Part shown: in pieces, positions 42,384 to 51,575 of the stretch
How the letters are laid out: every line of letters begins with the position of its first letter
How positions within the stretch are numbered: the first letter of the stretch is position 1
Assembly: GCA_017631795.1 (NCBI GenBank)
Contig: JAGBSO010000022.1
Location: 62,001-126,000, forward strand
DNA: 64,000 nucleotides
Reading direction: 5' to 3'
From: Clostridia bacterium
Lineage (GTDB): Bacteria; Bacillota; Clostridia; Oscillospirales; Acutalibacteraceae
The notes under the pieces: model-generated
What the model saw: the letters and a program-made list of their open reading frames with translations, nothing else
Databases searched by the model: none
Told to the model about the DNA's origin: nothing
Position numbers and translations under genes: made by a program

Positions 42384-42866
42384 ATGACCGACAAAGAACT
42401 CAGAAAACTCAGCAGACTTGAACTTCTCGAGCTTTTACTTAAAGAAAGCAGTGAGAATCAGAAACTGCGTGAAGAACTTAACAAATTAAAAAGCGAAAAC
42501 AAGATTGAAAAAACTGCTGAAAGACTTACGGAAACTGCAGACAATCTTGATTCATCAATACAAAATATTGAAACTATCATACAAAATCTGATTGCAGACA
42601 AAAATACTGAATCAGCGAAAGATTCCGAAGCAGAATCTGAAACTGAAGTTATTGACGAAACGGAAACTACCGACAATCCCGAATCCGATATTCAAAAGCA
42701 AAAAAAGAATTCGGAAGACGCAGATATATACAGACGTTTTATGCAGTTTTTCTATTACAACAGAAACAACCTTGTTTTTCTTCCCGATGACCTGCGTAAA
42801 GACGTAACAAGACGTTTATCTGAGATCATGGAAAATGCACAGTCAAAAAAATCAGACGATGATTAA
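42384..42866 (+). CDS. Coiled-coil hypothetical protein at the head of the pilus operon
   Basis: 160 residues, very acidic and Lys-rich. The N-terminal coiled coil (TDKELRKLSRLELLELLLKE, to about 60) is followed by a low-complexity acidic linker (about 70-115) and a short C-terminal helical part (YRRFMQFFYYNRNNLVFLP). No signal peptide or transmembrane segment, so cytoplasmic. It is 32 bases upstream of the signal peptidase gene and appears to be part of the pilus transcript. Homologous small proteins accompany pilus loci in other gut Clostridia as far as I recall, but the function is unknown. Confidence 0.7.
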   Translation: MTDKELRKLSRLELLELLLKESSENQKLREELNKLKSENKIEKTAERLTETADNLDSSIQNIETIIQNLIADKNTESAKDSEAESETEVIDETETTDNPESDIQKQKKNSEDADIYRRFMQFFYYNRNNLVFLPDDLRKDVTRRLSEIMENAQSKKSDDD

Positions 42867-42898
42867 CTGACTTTTGTTTTATCAGGAGCAACTTTCAA

Positions 42899-43492
42899 AT
42901 GGCAAGAAAAAAATCTGTAAAATCTTTTGCTTTTCCTACAGTTGAGCAGATCGAAAAGGAAATTGCAAGAGAAAAATATAACCGCAAATATAAAAAAGTG
43001 CTCAAAAGCACAATGGCTTCGCTGATTGTTGTTGCAGCTATTGCAGTGCTTATTGCAACACTCGCACTTCCTGTTCTGCAAATCAAAGGAAGCAGCATGG
43101 AGCCCACTCTGAATGATGAAGAAATCGTCATTCTTCTGAAAACACCAAATCTGAAAAGAGGTCAGCTATGCTGCTTTTCTTATCAGAACAAACTGCTGAT
43201 TAAACGAGTAATCGGTATACCCGGTGACAGTATATCCATACACGAAGACGGAACGGTTTATCTTAACGGCAGTGCACTGGACGAGCCCTATGTAATAGAC
43301 AAAGCATTGGGTGAATGCGATATCAATTTCCCCGTGAATGTCACGGATAATCACTATTTCATTCTCGGCGATCACAGATCAACATCCATCGACAGCAGAA
43401 ACTCTGTTGTGGGACTGATAAGTGAAGAACAGATTGTGGGAAGAATCTTTTTCCGTATCTGGCCGTTTGAATCAATAGGCCATGTAGAATAA
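42899..43492 (+). CDS. lepB: Signal peptidase I of the pilus locus
   Basis: 197 residues. One N-terminal membrane helix (about 36-60), catalytic Ser66 in KGSSMEPTL, Lys102 in LLIKRVIGIPGDSI, and the closing box GDHRSTSIDSRNSVVG near 157-172. AGGAG lies 10 bases before the ATG. Signal peptidase I enzymes inside sortase-pilus operons (SipA type) either mature or chaperone pilins. Here both the Ser and Lys are kept, so it should be active, unlike SipA of group A Streptococcus in which catalytic residues differ. Confidence 0.92.
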   Translation: MARKKSVKSFAFPTVEQIEKEIAREKYNRKYKKVLKSTMASLIVVAAIAVLIATLALPVLQIKGSSMEPTLNDEEIVILLKTPNLKRGQLCCFSYQNKLLIKRVIGIPGDSISIHEDGTVYLNGSALDEPYVIDKALGECDINFPVNVTDNHYFILGDHRSTSIDSRNSVVGLISEEQIVGRIFFRIWPFESIGHVE

Positions 43493-43530
43493 CAAAACAA
43501 AAGACACTGATTGAAAGGAGGCGGCAGATA

Positions 43531-46500
43531 TTGACAGATTTCAACAATGAATTTCTTGAAGAACACAAGCATTTCAGAATAAAAAATAAAAAACTGTATT
43601 TCACATTCCTGGTATCTGCTGTCCTTGTTGCAATTATAGTTTTCTGGTGTCTGAAACTTGTCGGCATCACCATTACGGGCGATGCATTCTGCGGACTTGA
43701 TGAACACTCTCATTCCGAAGAATGTTACGACACACAGCTCATATGCAACTCTTCAGATGAAGAAATGTCAATCGGTGCAGGCGGAGACATTCACAATCAC
43801 GACAACTCCTGCTACAACAACATTCTCATCTGCACAAAAACAGAGCACACACATTCATCTGAATGTTTTCCCGATAACACAGCTGATGTCGAAACGGTAA
43901 GCGACTGGCTGAGTACATTCAGCGATGTTGAGATAACAAACAGTGTATCAGACAACATTACAGCAATTGCCGTTACACAGATAGGTTACAATGAAAGTGT
44001 GCGCAATTTTGAGCTTGACAGTACCGGAAACAAACACGGTTACACACGTTACGGTGAATGGTACGGCAATCCTTATGCCGAATGGAATACATTATTCGTA
44101 TCATTCTGTCTTAACTATGCAAACGCAAATGATTCCGATTCTCTTGAAAGTGCAAACGCAGAAATAATGAGAACGGAATGGGATAAAAAGCATATTTATT
44201 CTTCTGCTGAAAACTATCATGCTCAAAAAGGTGACATTGTATTTTTTGACCTTGATTCCGACTCAAAAGCTGACCGCACAGGCATTGTGCTTTATAACGG
44301 TCCGGAAACACTTGTAGTTATTGAAGGCGATGTGCAGGGCACAGCCGACAAAGTTGTTTACACAGACAGAGAAAACATTATCGGCTACGGTATGACAAGT
44401 GAGCTTTACGCTGCAAACCATCTTACCGAAAGCACATCTCAGGAAGACACATCTTCAGATAAATCAGAAAAGACTGATTCTTCGGGAATTGTCAAGCACT
44501 ATATCAAACAAGAAAATACCGGCAAAACAGAAAATACAGCTAGTACCACACAGTCTCAGTCAGAAAAACAGGATATATTCAACAGCGGACCGCTTACCAC
44601 ATTCTCAACTACGAGATCAACCATTGATTACACTTATCATCTTGAAGGCGAGCTTGTTGATGCGGTATTCAAAGATCAGGCAGGTGAGATTCTCGGGAAC
44701 GGATCATCTGTCTATATAGGTCAGACCTATACCGTTTCGCTTGAATTCTGCGAAATCAATACGGGCAGCAACTGGATTCAGTTCAGACACAATGAAGACG
44801 GTTATCTGACTTATCACATTCCTGAAAGTATTCACTGCGAACCTTTTACAAGCTGGCATCCTATCTCTGCCACAACAGAAAACGGCACAATTGAAAACGT
44901 AGGTGAATATTTTGTTGATGAATCCGGTCTTCTCCGTGTAAAATTCTTCAACGACGAAAACGGTGTCAATTTCGTTGAAAAATACACAAACGTTGACTTC
45001 TCTATCGATTTTGATGCAACCGTTGCGTCAACCCAGTCAGGTTCATCAACAGAAGTTGTTTTCAATGACAAAATCAAAGTCAACCTTACTGTTGACGGTA
45101 CTGCTGCGATGAGCGTTTCAAAAACACACGGAGAATATGACAGCGAAACTCATACAATGGAATATACTATCAGAGTTGAATCCACAAAAGGTGTTGTAAA
45201 AGATCTTGTTATTGATGACCAGATATGGGATACACATTTTACACTCAGAGATACCATTCTGGTGACCGACCTTGACGGAAATATTCTTGATCCGCAGCCT
45301 GTAGTCAGCAACCATCCGTCACATAACAGCGGTGCAGACGAAGGATTCCGTATTTCAGGTTTCCCCGATTTCCAGCAAGGTCAGGGATTCCTTATCACTT
45401 ACAAAACTCAGATATATGATTATCTGCTTTCAAATGAATCTGTCAGTTTATGGAACGGTCTTGACTCTACCGCAAAAGACACAATCGGAAACACCTTATA
45501 TCAGTGGTCTGAAGACTGGACCAGAATAGAGCTTGAAAAAATCTCAAAAGACGGCAAACAATCTGTTCTGACAGATTCAGCAGGCAACACAATTCCCGTA
45601 ATTGAATGGGAAGTTGCAATAATCAAAAACAACCACAATCTTCAGGGCACCGTTGTTATTGACACACTCGGTGAAGGTCTTGCCTATTACACAGACAAGA
45701 GCATTCATATCAGGCGTTATGACGAATGGGGCAACAGACTTTCTGATGTAAATCTGAGCTGGAATGATGTTACAATCAACGGCAACTCAATGAGTTTTGC
45801 ACTTCCTGACGGATATGCATTTGATATATTCTACTACACCACATATGAAGACCTTGATGACGGCGAAGAAAAACACTATACAAACAGTGTAAAAGCAACC
45901 ATCAACGGTAAAGAAGAAACTGCAGGCGGCGCTGCCGATGTTGTAGGTTTCATTCCGAGAGTAGGAAAAAGTGCAAGCGGTGACGACGGAGAATACATAT
46001 ACTTCACAATTGAAGCTGATGTTCCCTCCGTTATAAAAAACTGGGGTAATTTCTATCTTACCGACCTTTCGGCATTCTGGAGTTACAATAACGATGTCGG
46101 TTACCTTTACGTAGAAAACAATCCTGAAGACGTTGTCATTACAGCAACAACAGAAAGCGGACAGACAATAACGTTCACACCGTATGTTGAAGGCGGTCCG
46201 ATAGAAAACACATATATTCTCGTTGCCCCTGCAGGCGGAGATCAGTATCACAGTTTCAACATCTTTTTCAACACAGCTGTTGCGGATATACCGTCATCAA
46301 AGTGGATTCTGGATGAAAATTCAACACTTACAATCACATACAAACTCCCCTTTGATTCAAAAACAGGTATCGAATGGGAAGGTGAACTCACAGGCGGTAT
46401 CACAGTGGAAGATGCACTGCTGAACGGTTATACTCTGGCAAATGAAGCTTTCCTGAACTATACAGATGTTATCAGCGGAACAGGCGTTGCAAGTTATGAC

Positions 46501-47964
46501 TATTCCCCCCTGATTACAAAAAAAGCAGTTGTAAAAGACAACGGAACAATTGATTATACTGTTGTTTTCCGTAATACAATTCCCGGTTCTTACGGTTCTT
46601 CGGGATATATCAACAGCACAACAGATATGCTGTACTTCAATGATACTTTTGATGAACGTCTTGAATATGTTCCCGGATCACTTAAAGTAACATGTTACGA
46701 TCCCTGGAGAAACTACTTATGGCTGAATAAATACACATACAACGGAACGGTTTCAGGCAATTCAATGAGTATTCCTGCAAATCAGATACTGTTTTCAGAA
46801 TCAAATCCTGAAGCTTCAGCCATAGGTTGGGGAAATCTCAGCGGCATGAATACACTGCAGAAATATTATCAATGGACAAATGCAGGCGGTAACTATGAAT
46901 TCACTTACTCACTGAGAGTCAAAGATGAATATCTTTACACAACTGAACACGCAATGTTTGAACTTGATAATACGGCAGAACTGACATGGGATAAAGACGG
47001 TTCATCCGGTCCTGTTACGGAAACGGCAGAATATGAAACAGGTCTTATTGACAAACATGTTGTACAGCAAGGTACGAATCTTGACTTTGATATTCATATC
47101 AACAGAAGAGCTCTTGATATTCTTGAAGGTGTTGACACACTGACCATTGAAGACACAATGACTCACAACCTTTCTGTTTATTGGGATACGATCAGACTGC
47201 TGTATGAAGATCCGAACGGAAACTGGATAAACTTTGCAAGTGAAGAAAGTCAGTACTCATATTCGGTAACATATGACCCGCCGAACAACAAGCTGACATT
47301 TGTCATTCCCGACAGTCTTCATATAAGAATAGACTACAGCACACTGATTACAGAGAACGGTCTCGTTTCTGTAAACAATGCCGTAAAAATCGACGGTAAA
47401 GCTGAAGTTTCCGATATAATTGATGCAATATTCAAGGTTGAGGAACACAGCGGCGGTGCTTCCGGTTCGATACACAACATCACACTTCTCAAACAGGACG
47501 GAGTTACGGACCATCCTCTTCCCGGTGCAGTTTTCCTGCTTTACGGACCTATGGGTGACCCTGATGCCGTATTACCTGACGGAGTGTCACGGAGCATTGT
47601 TGCAGATAACGGTAAAGTCCTCGGTTATATCGGAATTTACACAACAGGTGACGACGGTACAGTCGAAATTGAAAACCAGTATCTTACCATGGGCGGTCCT
47701 TATGCGTTGGTTGAAAAAACTGCCCCGGCGGGATACGAGCTTCCTGACAGTCCCACATATTTCTATTTTTATGAAACAGACCCTGACGGAATAATCCAAT
47801 CCGTTACAACGCTGATAACCATTGAAAACTTTACGGGCAGTTTTATAATCCCCGAAACAGGCGGTATCGGCACTTTCCTTCCGGCAACAATCGGTTTTGC
47901 ATTGACCGCAGCTCCGATTTTGTATAGCATAATTCGTCGTAAACGGGAAAGGAGGTTTTTATAA
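43531..47964 (+). CDS. Large pilus-tip-like adhesin with IPETG sorting signal
   Basis: 1477 residues. TTG start with AAGGAGG 10 bases upstream. Transmembrane/signal segment at 21-47. Then three Cys/His modules (HSHSEECY, HNHDNSCY, HTHSSECF; 58-112). An amidase (CHAP/NlpC-like) domain follows at about 145-285, whose normal catalytic Cys and His are replaced (WNTLFVSFC and ADRTGIV). Long beta-rich stretch of Cna-type domains follows with a prealbumin-like domain near the end (LPGAVFLLYG; LVEKTAPAGYELPD = E-box). The sorting signal IPETG is at 1440-1444, with membrane helix and RRKRERR tail. Sortase would attach it at the pilus tip. Major pilin is next. Confidence 0.88.
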   Translation: MTDFNNEFLEEHKHFRIKNKKLYFTFLVSAVLVAIIVFWCLKLVGITITGDAFCGLDEHSHSEECYDTQLICNSSDEEMSIGAGGDIHNHDNSCYNNILICTKTEHTHSSECFPDNTADVETVSDWLSTFSDVEITNSVSDNITAIAVTQIGYNESVRNFELDSTGNKHGYTRYGEWYGNPYAEWNTLFVSFCLNYANANDSDSLESANAEIMRTEWDKKHIYSSAENYHAQKGDIVFFDLDSDSKADRTGIVLYNGPETLVVIEGDVQGTADKVVYTDRENIIGYGMTSELYAANHLTESTSQEDTSSDKSEKTDSSGIVKHYIKQENTGKTENTASTTQSQSEKQDIFNSGPLTTFSTTRSTIDYTYHLEGELVDAVFKDQAGEILGNGSSVYIGQTYTVSLEFCEINTGSNWIQFRHNEDGYLTYHIPESIHCEPFTSWHPISATTENGTIENVGEYFVDESGLLRVKFFNDENGVNFVEKYTNVDFSIDFDATVASTQSGSSTEVVFNDKIKVNLTVDGTAAMSVSKTHGEYDSETHTMEYTIRVESTKGVVKDLVIDDQIWDTHFTLRDTILVTDLDGNILDPQPVVSNHPSHNSGADEGFRISGFPDFQQGQGFLITYKTQIYDYLLSNESVSLWNGLDSTAKDTIGNTLYQWSEDWTRIELEKISKDGKQSVLTDSAGNTIPVIEWEVAIIKNNHNLQGTVVIDTLGEGLAYYTDKSIHIRRYDEWGNRLSDVNLSWNDVTINGNSMSFALPDGYAFDIFYYTTYEDLDDGEEKHYTNSVKATINGKEETAGGAADVVGFIPRVGKSASGDDGEYIYFTIEADVPSVIKNWGNFYLTDLSAFWSYNNDVGYLYVENNPEDVVITATTESGQTITFTPYVEGGPIENTYILVAPAGGDQYHSFNIFFNTAVADIPSSKWILDENSTLTITYKLPFDSKTGIEWEGELTGGITVEDALLNGYTLANEAFLNYTDVISGTGVASYDYSPLITKKAVVKDNGTIDYTVVFRNTIPGSYGSSGYINSTTDMLYFNDTFDERLEYVPGSLKVTCYDPWRNYLWLNKYTYNGTVSGNSMSIPANQILFSESNPEASAIGWGNLSGMNTLQKYYQWTNAGGNYEFTYSLRVKDEYLYTTEHAMFELDNTAELTWDKDGSSGPVTETAEYETGLIDKHVVQQGTNLDFDIHINRRALDILEGVDTLTIEDTMTHNLSVYWDTIRLLYEDPNGNWINFASEESQYSYSVTYDPPNNKLTFVIPDSLHIRIDYSTLITENGLVSVNNAVKIDGKAEVSDIIDAIFKVEEHSGGASGSIHNITLLKQDGVTDHPLPGAVFLLYGPMGDPDAVLPDGVSRSIVADNGKVLGYIGIYTTGDDGTVEIENQYLTMGGPYALVEKTAPAGYELPDSPTYFYFYETDPDGIIQSVTTLITIENFTGSFIIPETGGIGTFLPATIGFALTAAPILYSIIRRKRERRFL

Positions 47965-48054
47965 TCTCCCAACCGCAAAAAAATACGATTGCGACGGAGA
48001 ATGCAATAAATTCAGAAATAAATTGCAAATTAAAAAAAGAAAGGATGTTACTTC

Positions 48055-49509
48055 ATGAAAAAATTATTTGCAGTTTTATTGGCAATCGCTCTCGTTCTCT
48101 CAATGGGAACAATCGCTCTCGCAGCAGACACAGGCACAATCACAATCACTAATGCCGTTGACGGTGCAGACTACGAAATCTACAAGATGCTCGGCTTTGC
48201 TCCTTCAAACGCAGCAGGTGACAAAGGTATCTACACAATCGAAGCAGGTTGGGAAAATTTCTTCAGCACAGCACCTGCAACAGATTACTTTGTAGTTACA
48301 GAAAATGCAGGACAGAAAACTGTATCAGCTAAAGAAGGTGTTACTGCAGTTGACCAGACTCTTGCAAAGGCAGCTATCGCTTATGCAGAAGAAAACAGCA
48401 TTGCAGCAACAAAGACTGAAACAGCAGCAGGCGAAACTGTTGAATTCACAGGTCTTGCACTCGGCTACTATGCAATTGATACTTCTCTCGGTACTCTTTG
48501 CGCTCTTACAAACACAAATTCAGACTTCACAGCAGTTGAAAAGAACGAAAAGCCTGACATCGACAAATATGTTCAGGAAGACAGTGAAATGGCAAATGCT
48601 GACGAAGGCTGGGGCAAAGTAAACGATGCTGACATCGACCAGAAAGTCAACTACAAATCAACAGTTACTGTTGGTCTCGGTGCTACAAATTATGTAATGC
48701 ACGATACAATGGAAGCCGGTCTTACATTCAACAATGACGTTACTGTTGAGCTTGCTGACGGCACAGCAGTTGCAGCAACAAACTACACTGTAGTTTACCC
48801 CGCAACAGACGGTCATACATTTGATGTAAAATTCAACAATGATTTCATCGCAGGTCTTGCACAGGGTACAGAGTTCACAGTTTACTACTCAGCAACTCTT
48901 AATGAGAATGCAAACATCGTAACAGACGGTAACGACAACACTGTTTACCTTTCATACGGTGAAGACAGCACATGGGAAACTGCTGAACACAAGACAACAA
49001 CTTACACATGGAAGATGGATGTTCTCAAGTACACAATGGACGGCACAAACAAAGTAAGCCTTGCAGGTGCTAAATTCCAGCTTCTTGACAAAGACGGAAA
49101 CGCAATCACTTTCACACAGGTTGCAGGTGCAGCTGTTCCCACATACAAGGTAGATGCTGAAGGTACTGTTACAGAAATCACAACTGATGAAAACGGTAAA
49201 TTCGAATTCGTAGGTCTTGATGAAGGCACATACAAACTTCACGAAACAGAAGCTCCCGAAGGTTACAATAAACTCGCAGCTGATATCGAAGTTGTTATCA
49301 CAAGCACATATGATGAAGCAGCTCTTACAGCTACATACAAAATTAACAGTGCAGATCCCGCAACAATCGAAGTAGAAAACAAGACAGGTGGTCTTCTTCC
49401 CGAAACAGGCGGCATCGGTACAACAATCTTCTACGTTATCGGCGGTCTTCTTATGGTAGCAGCAGCAGTTCTTCTTATCTCAAAGAAGAGAATGGCTGCA
49501 ACAGCATGA
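48055..49509 (+). CDS. Major pilin (LPETG backbone subunit)
   Basis: 484 residues. Signal peptide (KKLFAVLLAIALVLSMGTIA), an N-terminal pilin domain with EKPDIDKYVQEDS and WGKVNDADI near 165-195, and a C-terminal Cna_B domain with the E-box HETEAPEGYNK near 400. LPETG lies at 448-452, followed by a hydrophobic helix and KKRMAATA. Unusually rich in Ala/Thr and with biased codons, as for an abundant secreted protein. Sortase C joins subunits by isopeptide bonds. No clear YPKN pilin lysine motif is seen (VVYPATDG sits at the similar place). Starts 90 bases after the tip gene with AAAGGATG as ribosome site. Confidence 0.92.
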   Translation: MKKLFAVLLAIALVLSMGTIALAADTGTITITNAVDGADYEIYKMLGFAPSNAAGDKGIYTIEAGWENFFSTAPATDYFVVTENAGQKTVSAKEGVTAVDQTLAKAAIAYAEENSIAATKTETAAGETVEFTGLALGYYAIDTSLGTLCALTNTNSDFTAVEKNEKPDIDKYVQEDSEMANADEGWGKVNDADIDQKVNYKSTVTVGLGATNYVMHDTMEAGLTFNNDVTVELADGTAVAATNYTVVYPATDGHTFDVKFNNDFIAGLAQGTEFTVYYSATLNENANIVTDGNDNTVYLSYGEDSTWETAEHKTTTYTWKMDVLKYTMDGTNKVSLAGAKFQLLDKDGNAITFTQVAGAAVPTYKVDAEGTVTEITTDENGKFEFVGLDEGTYKLHETEAPEGYNKLAADIEVVITSTYDEAALTATYKINSADPATIEVENKTGGLLPETGGIGTTIFYVIGGLLMVAAAVLLISKKRMAATA

Positions 49510-49516
49510 AGGAACC

Positions 49517-49534
49517 CTGAATCAGAGGATTCAG
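49517..49534 (+). other. Small hairpin after the major pilin gene
   Basis: CTGAATC/GATTCAG with a 4-base loop lies 8 bases after the stop codon, not followed by a T-run. Confidence 0.4.
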
Positions 49535-49585
49535 ATAACGAAAAAACTGACAGTGAAAGCTGAAACTGACGGTTAACAACAAAAT

Positions 49586-49611
49586 CCCTGCCGGTTTAAT
49601 CACCGGCAGGG
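49586..49611 (+). promoter_or_regulatory. Strong hairpin without T-run between major pilin and sortase C
   Basis: Perfect 10-base GC-rich stem CCCTGCCGGT/ACCGGCAGGG with a 6-base loop. It is followed by TGAAAATTG, not a T-run, so it is unlikely to be a simple terminator. It may stabilise the 3' end of a processed pilin mRNA or lower sortase expression. Confidence 0.6.
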
Positions 49612-49692
49612 TGAAAATTGAAACTCTGACCGTTATTACCGAAAATCGGTGATAACGTTGAGAGCTCCAAAATAAGTACAAGAGAGATTATT

Positions 49693-50565
49693 ATGGATAA
49701 AAATAAAGAAAAAACCAAAAAGAAAAAAAAGGGATACGCCTCCACTATAATTCTTGTCTCGATATTTCTTGTAGGACTGTGTATTCTGCTTTATCCGACA
49801 ATAAGCGACTTCTGGAACGAAAAGAGACAATCACAGGCAATCATCAACTACGATGACCTGATTGTTGACCTGACTCCGGAGGATTATTCGGAATATTTCA
49901 GCAAAGCAAATGAATATAACCGTAAACTCAGCCTTATTTCTTCTCCGTTTTTAGGTCACAAGAGTCTTGAAAATGAATATTACGACACTCTTGACGTAAA
50001 CGGTGACGGAATGATGGGTTATATCACTATCGAAAAAATCAAGATTCAGCTTCCGATTTATCACGGCACAAGTGATAAAGTACTCAATTCAGCCGTAGGT
50101 CATGTTGAAGGCTCAAGTCTGCCTGTCGGTGGTGCAGGTACTCACAGTGTGCTCTCTGCACACAGAGGTCTGCCGTCTGCAAAACTCTTCACAAATCTCG
50201 ACAAACTTGAAATCGGAGATATATTCACAATCCGTATCCTTGACAAAACAATAACTTATCAGGTGGATCAGATTCTTATTGTTCTTCCCGATGAAGTGAA
50301 AGATCTTTATGCTGTGCCCGGTGAAGACTACTGTACTCTTGTCACCTGCACACCATACGGCATCAACACTCACAGAATGCTTGTAAGAGGCAACAGAATT
50401 GAAAACATTGAAGAAGAAAAGAAAGTCAATGTTATCACGGAAGCATACCGCATTGATCCTCTTATTGTAACTCCTGCAGTTGCGGCACCGATGCTCGCAA
50501 TACTGCTGATATACCTGCTGGTAAAATCAGCAAAAGAAAAGAAAAAAGGTAAAAAAGAAGACTGA
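49693..50565 (+). CDS. srtC: Class C (pilin-polymerising) sortase
   Basis: 290 residues. N-terminal transmembrane helix (about 18-34) after a Lys-rich leader, MGYITIEKIKIQLPIYHGT near 108-125, catalytic His157 in SAHRGLP, Cys219 in TLVTCTPYG, and Arg228 in THRMLVRG. A second hydrophobic helix (about 257-277) near the C-terminus and a Lys-rich tail mark class C. The lid motif reads SSPF (83-86) where DPF/DPW is common. It polymerises the LPETG major pilin. Coded after the pilin and before the minor pilin gene. Confidence 0.93.
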   Translation: MDKNKEKTKKKKKGYASTIILVSIFLVGLCILLYPTISDFWNEKRQSQAIINYDDLIVDLTPEDYSEYFSKANEYNRKLSLISSPFLGHKSLENEYYDTLDVNGDGMMGYITIEKIKIQLPIYHGTSDKVLNSAVGHVEGSSLPVGGAGTHSVLSAHRGLPSAKLFTNLDKLEIGDIFTIRILDKTITYQVDQILIVLPDEVKDLYAVPGEDYCTLVTCTPYGINTHRMLVRGNRIENIEEEKKVNVITEAYRIDPLIVTPAVAAPMLAILLIYLLVKSAKEKKKGKKED

Positions 50566-50593
50566 GTTCTGAAAAAGAAAGGTGGAAACACAG

Positions 50594-51559
50594 ATGAAAA
50601 CTAAAAGATTTTTTGCATCACTACTCTTTTTAATAATGACTGCAACCATGTGTTTCCATGCATTCTCCCCTGTTGCATCTGCATTCTCTGATGAAACAGG
50701 CAGTATCTCACTGACAATCACTGATTCACAGACAGATGAAACGGTGGAAAATGTCGCTTTTCATTTATATCATGTAGCAACTGCTCGTAAACTAGGAACA
50801 GGCATAACATACAAATACAACGATCCCTATGACGAATGTAACATGCAGATGCGCAGTTTTCAGAATGAACATCTTCCATTGCATCTTCTGGTTTTCGCAG
50901 TAGAAAGATCCCTGAATTATACAAGGCTGGTATCCGACGCAAACGGAAACATTGTTTTTGATAATCTTACCCCCGGTGCCTATCTTATTGTACCTGATTA
51001 TGAAACAACACCTCATTTTACTATATCACCCTTCATTGTCAGCACACCGCTTTATGACGAAGTATCCGGCGAATGGGTATTCGATATCAATGCAACACCG
51101 AAAATCGAATACAGAGTTCCCACAGACACTCAGGAAATGACATATATCACAGTAAAAAAGCAATGGGAAAGCAAAACAGAAAATCCCGACTCGGTAACTG
51201 TCAGTCTCCTGCGTGATTTCAGAAAAGTTGAAACCGTCACACTCAGCGAAGAAAACAACTGGTCATACAGATGGGATAATCTTTCAAAAAAATATGCGTG
51301 GAATGTCATTGAAGAAAATGTACCTGACGGATATATAGTTTCCTATGACACTTCATCAAATACAGTTGTTATAACAAATGAAAAACCATTTGATGATGAA
51401 ACAACAACAAAACCCGAAGATACAACAATTCCTGATGAACTCATCGAAACAGGACAGCTCAACTGGCCTGTGCCTGTGCTTGCAACAGCCGGACTGCTGC
51501 TATTCAGTCTCGGTTGGGCAATGCTGAATCTCGGCAAAAAGACAAATGAAGAGCAATAA
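50594..51559 (+). CDS. Minor / base pilin with LIETG sorting signal
   Basis: 321 residues. Signal peptide (TKRFFASLLFLIMTATMCFH), then a Cna_B-like domain (SLTITDSQTDETVENVAFHL; DNLTPGAYLIVPD) and a second beta domain (TVKKQWESKTENPDSVTVSL... AWNVIEENVPDGY). The sorting signal LIETGQLNWPVPV is at 283-295, with a membrane helix and KK tail. The ETGQLNWPVP form differs from the ETGGIGT of the other two pilins, typical of wall-anchored base pilins. Start 50594 is preferred over GTG 50582 because GGTGG is well placed. Probably used by the second sortase. Confidence 0.85.
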   Translation: MKTKRFFASLLFLIMTATMCFHAFSPVASAFSDETGSISLTITDSQTDETVENVAFHLYHVATARKLGTGITYKYNDPYDECNMQMRSFQNEHLPLHLLVFAVERSLNYTRLVSDANGNIVFDNLTPGAYLIVPDYETTPHFTISPFIVSTPLYDEVSGEWVFDINATPKIEYRVPTDTQEMTYITVKKQWESKTENPDSVTVSLLRDFRKVETVTLSEENNWSYRWDNLSKKYAWNVIEENVPDGYIVSYDTSSNTVVITNEKPFDDETTTKPEDTTIPDELIETGQLNWPVPVLATAGLLLFSLGWAMLNLGKKTNEEQ

Positions 51560-51575
51560 TTGCAGGAGAATATAA

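Noticed and set aside
49586-49611. A rho-independent terminator after the major pilin
   Set aside because: No T-run follows the stem on the plus strand, and the downstream genes have no clear promoter of their own.
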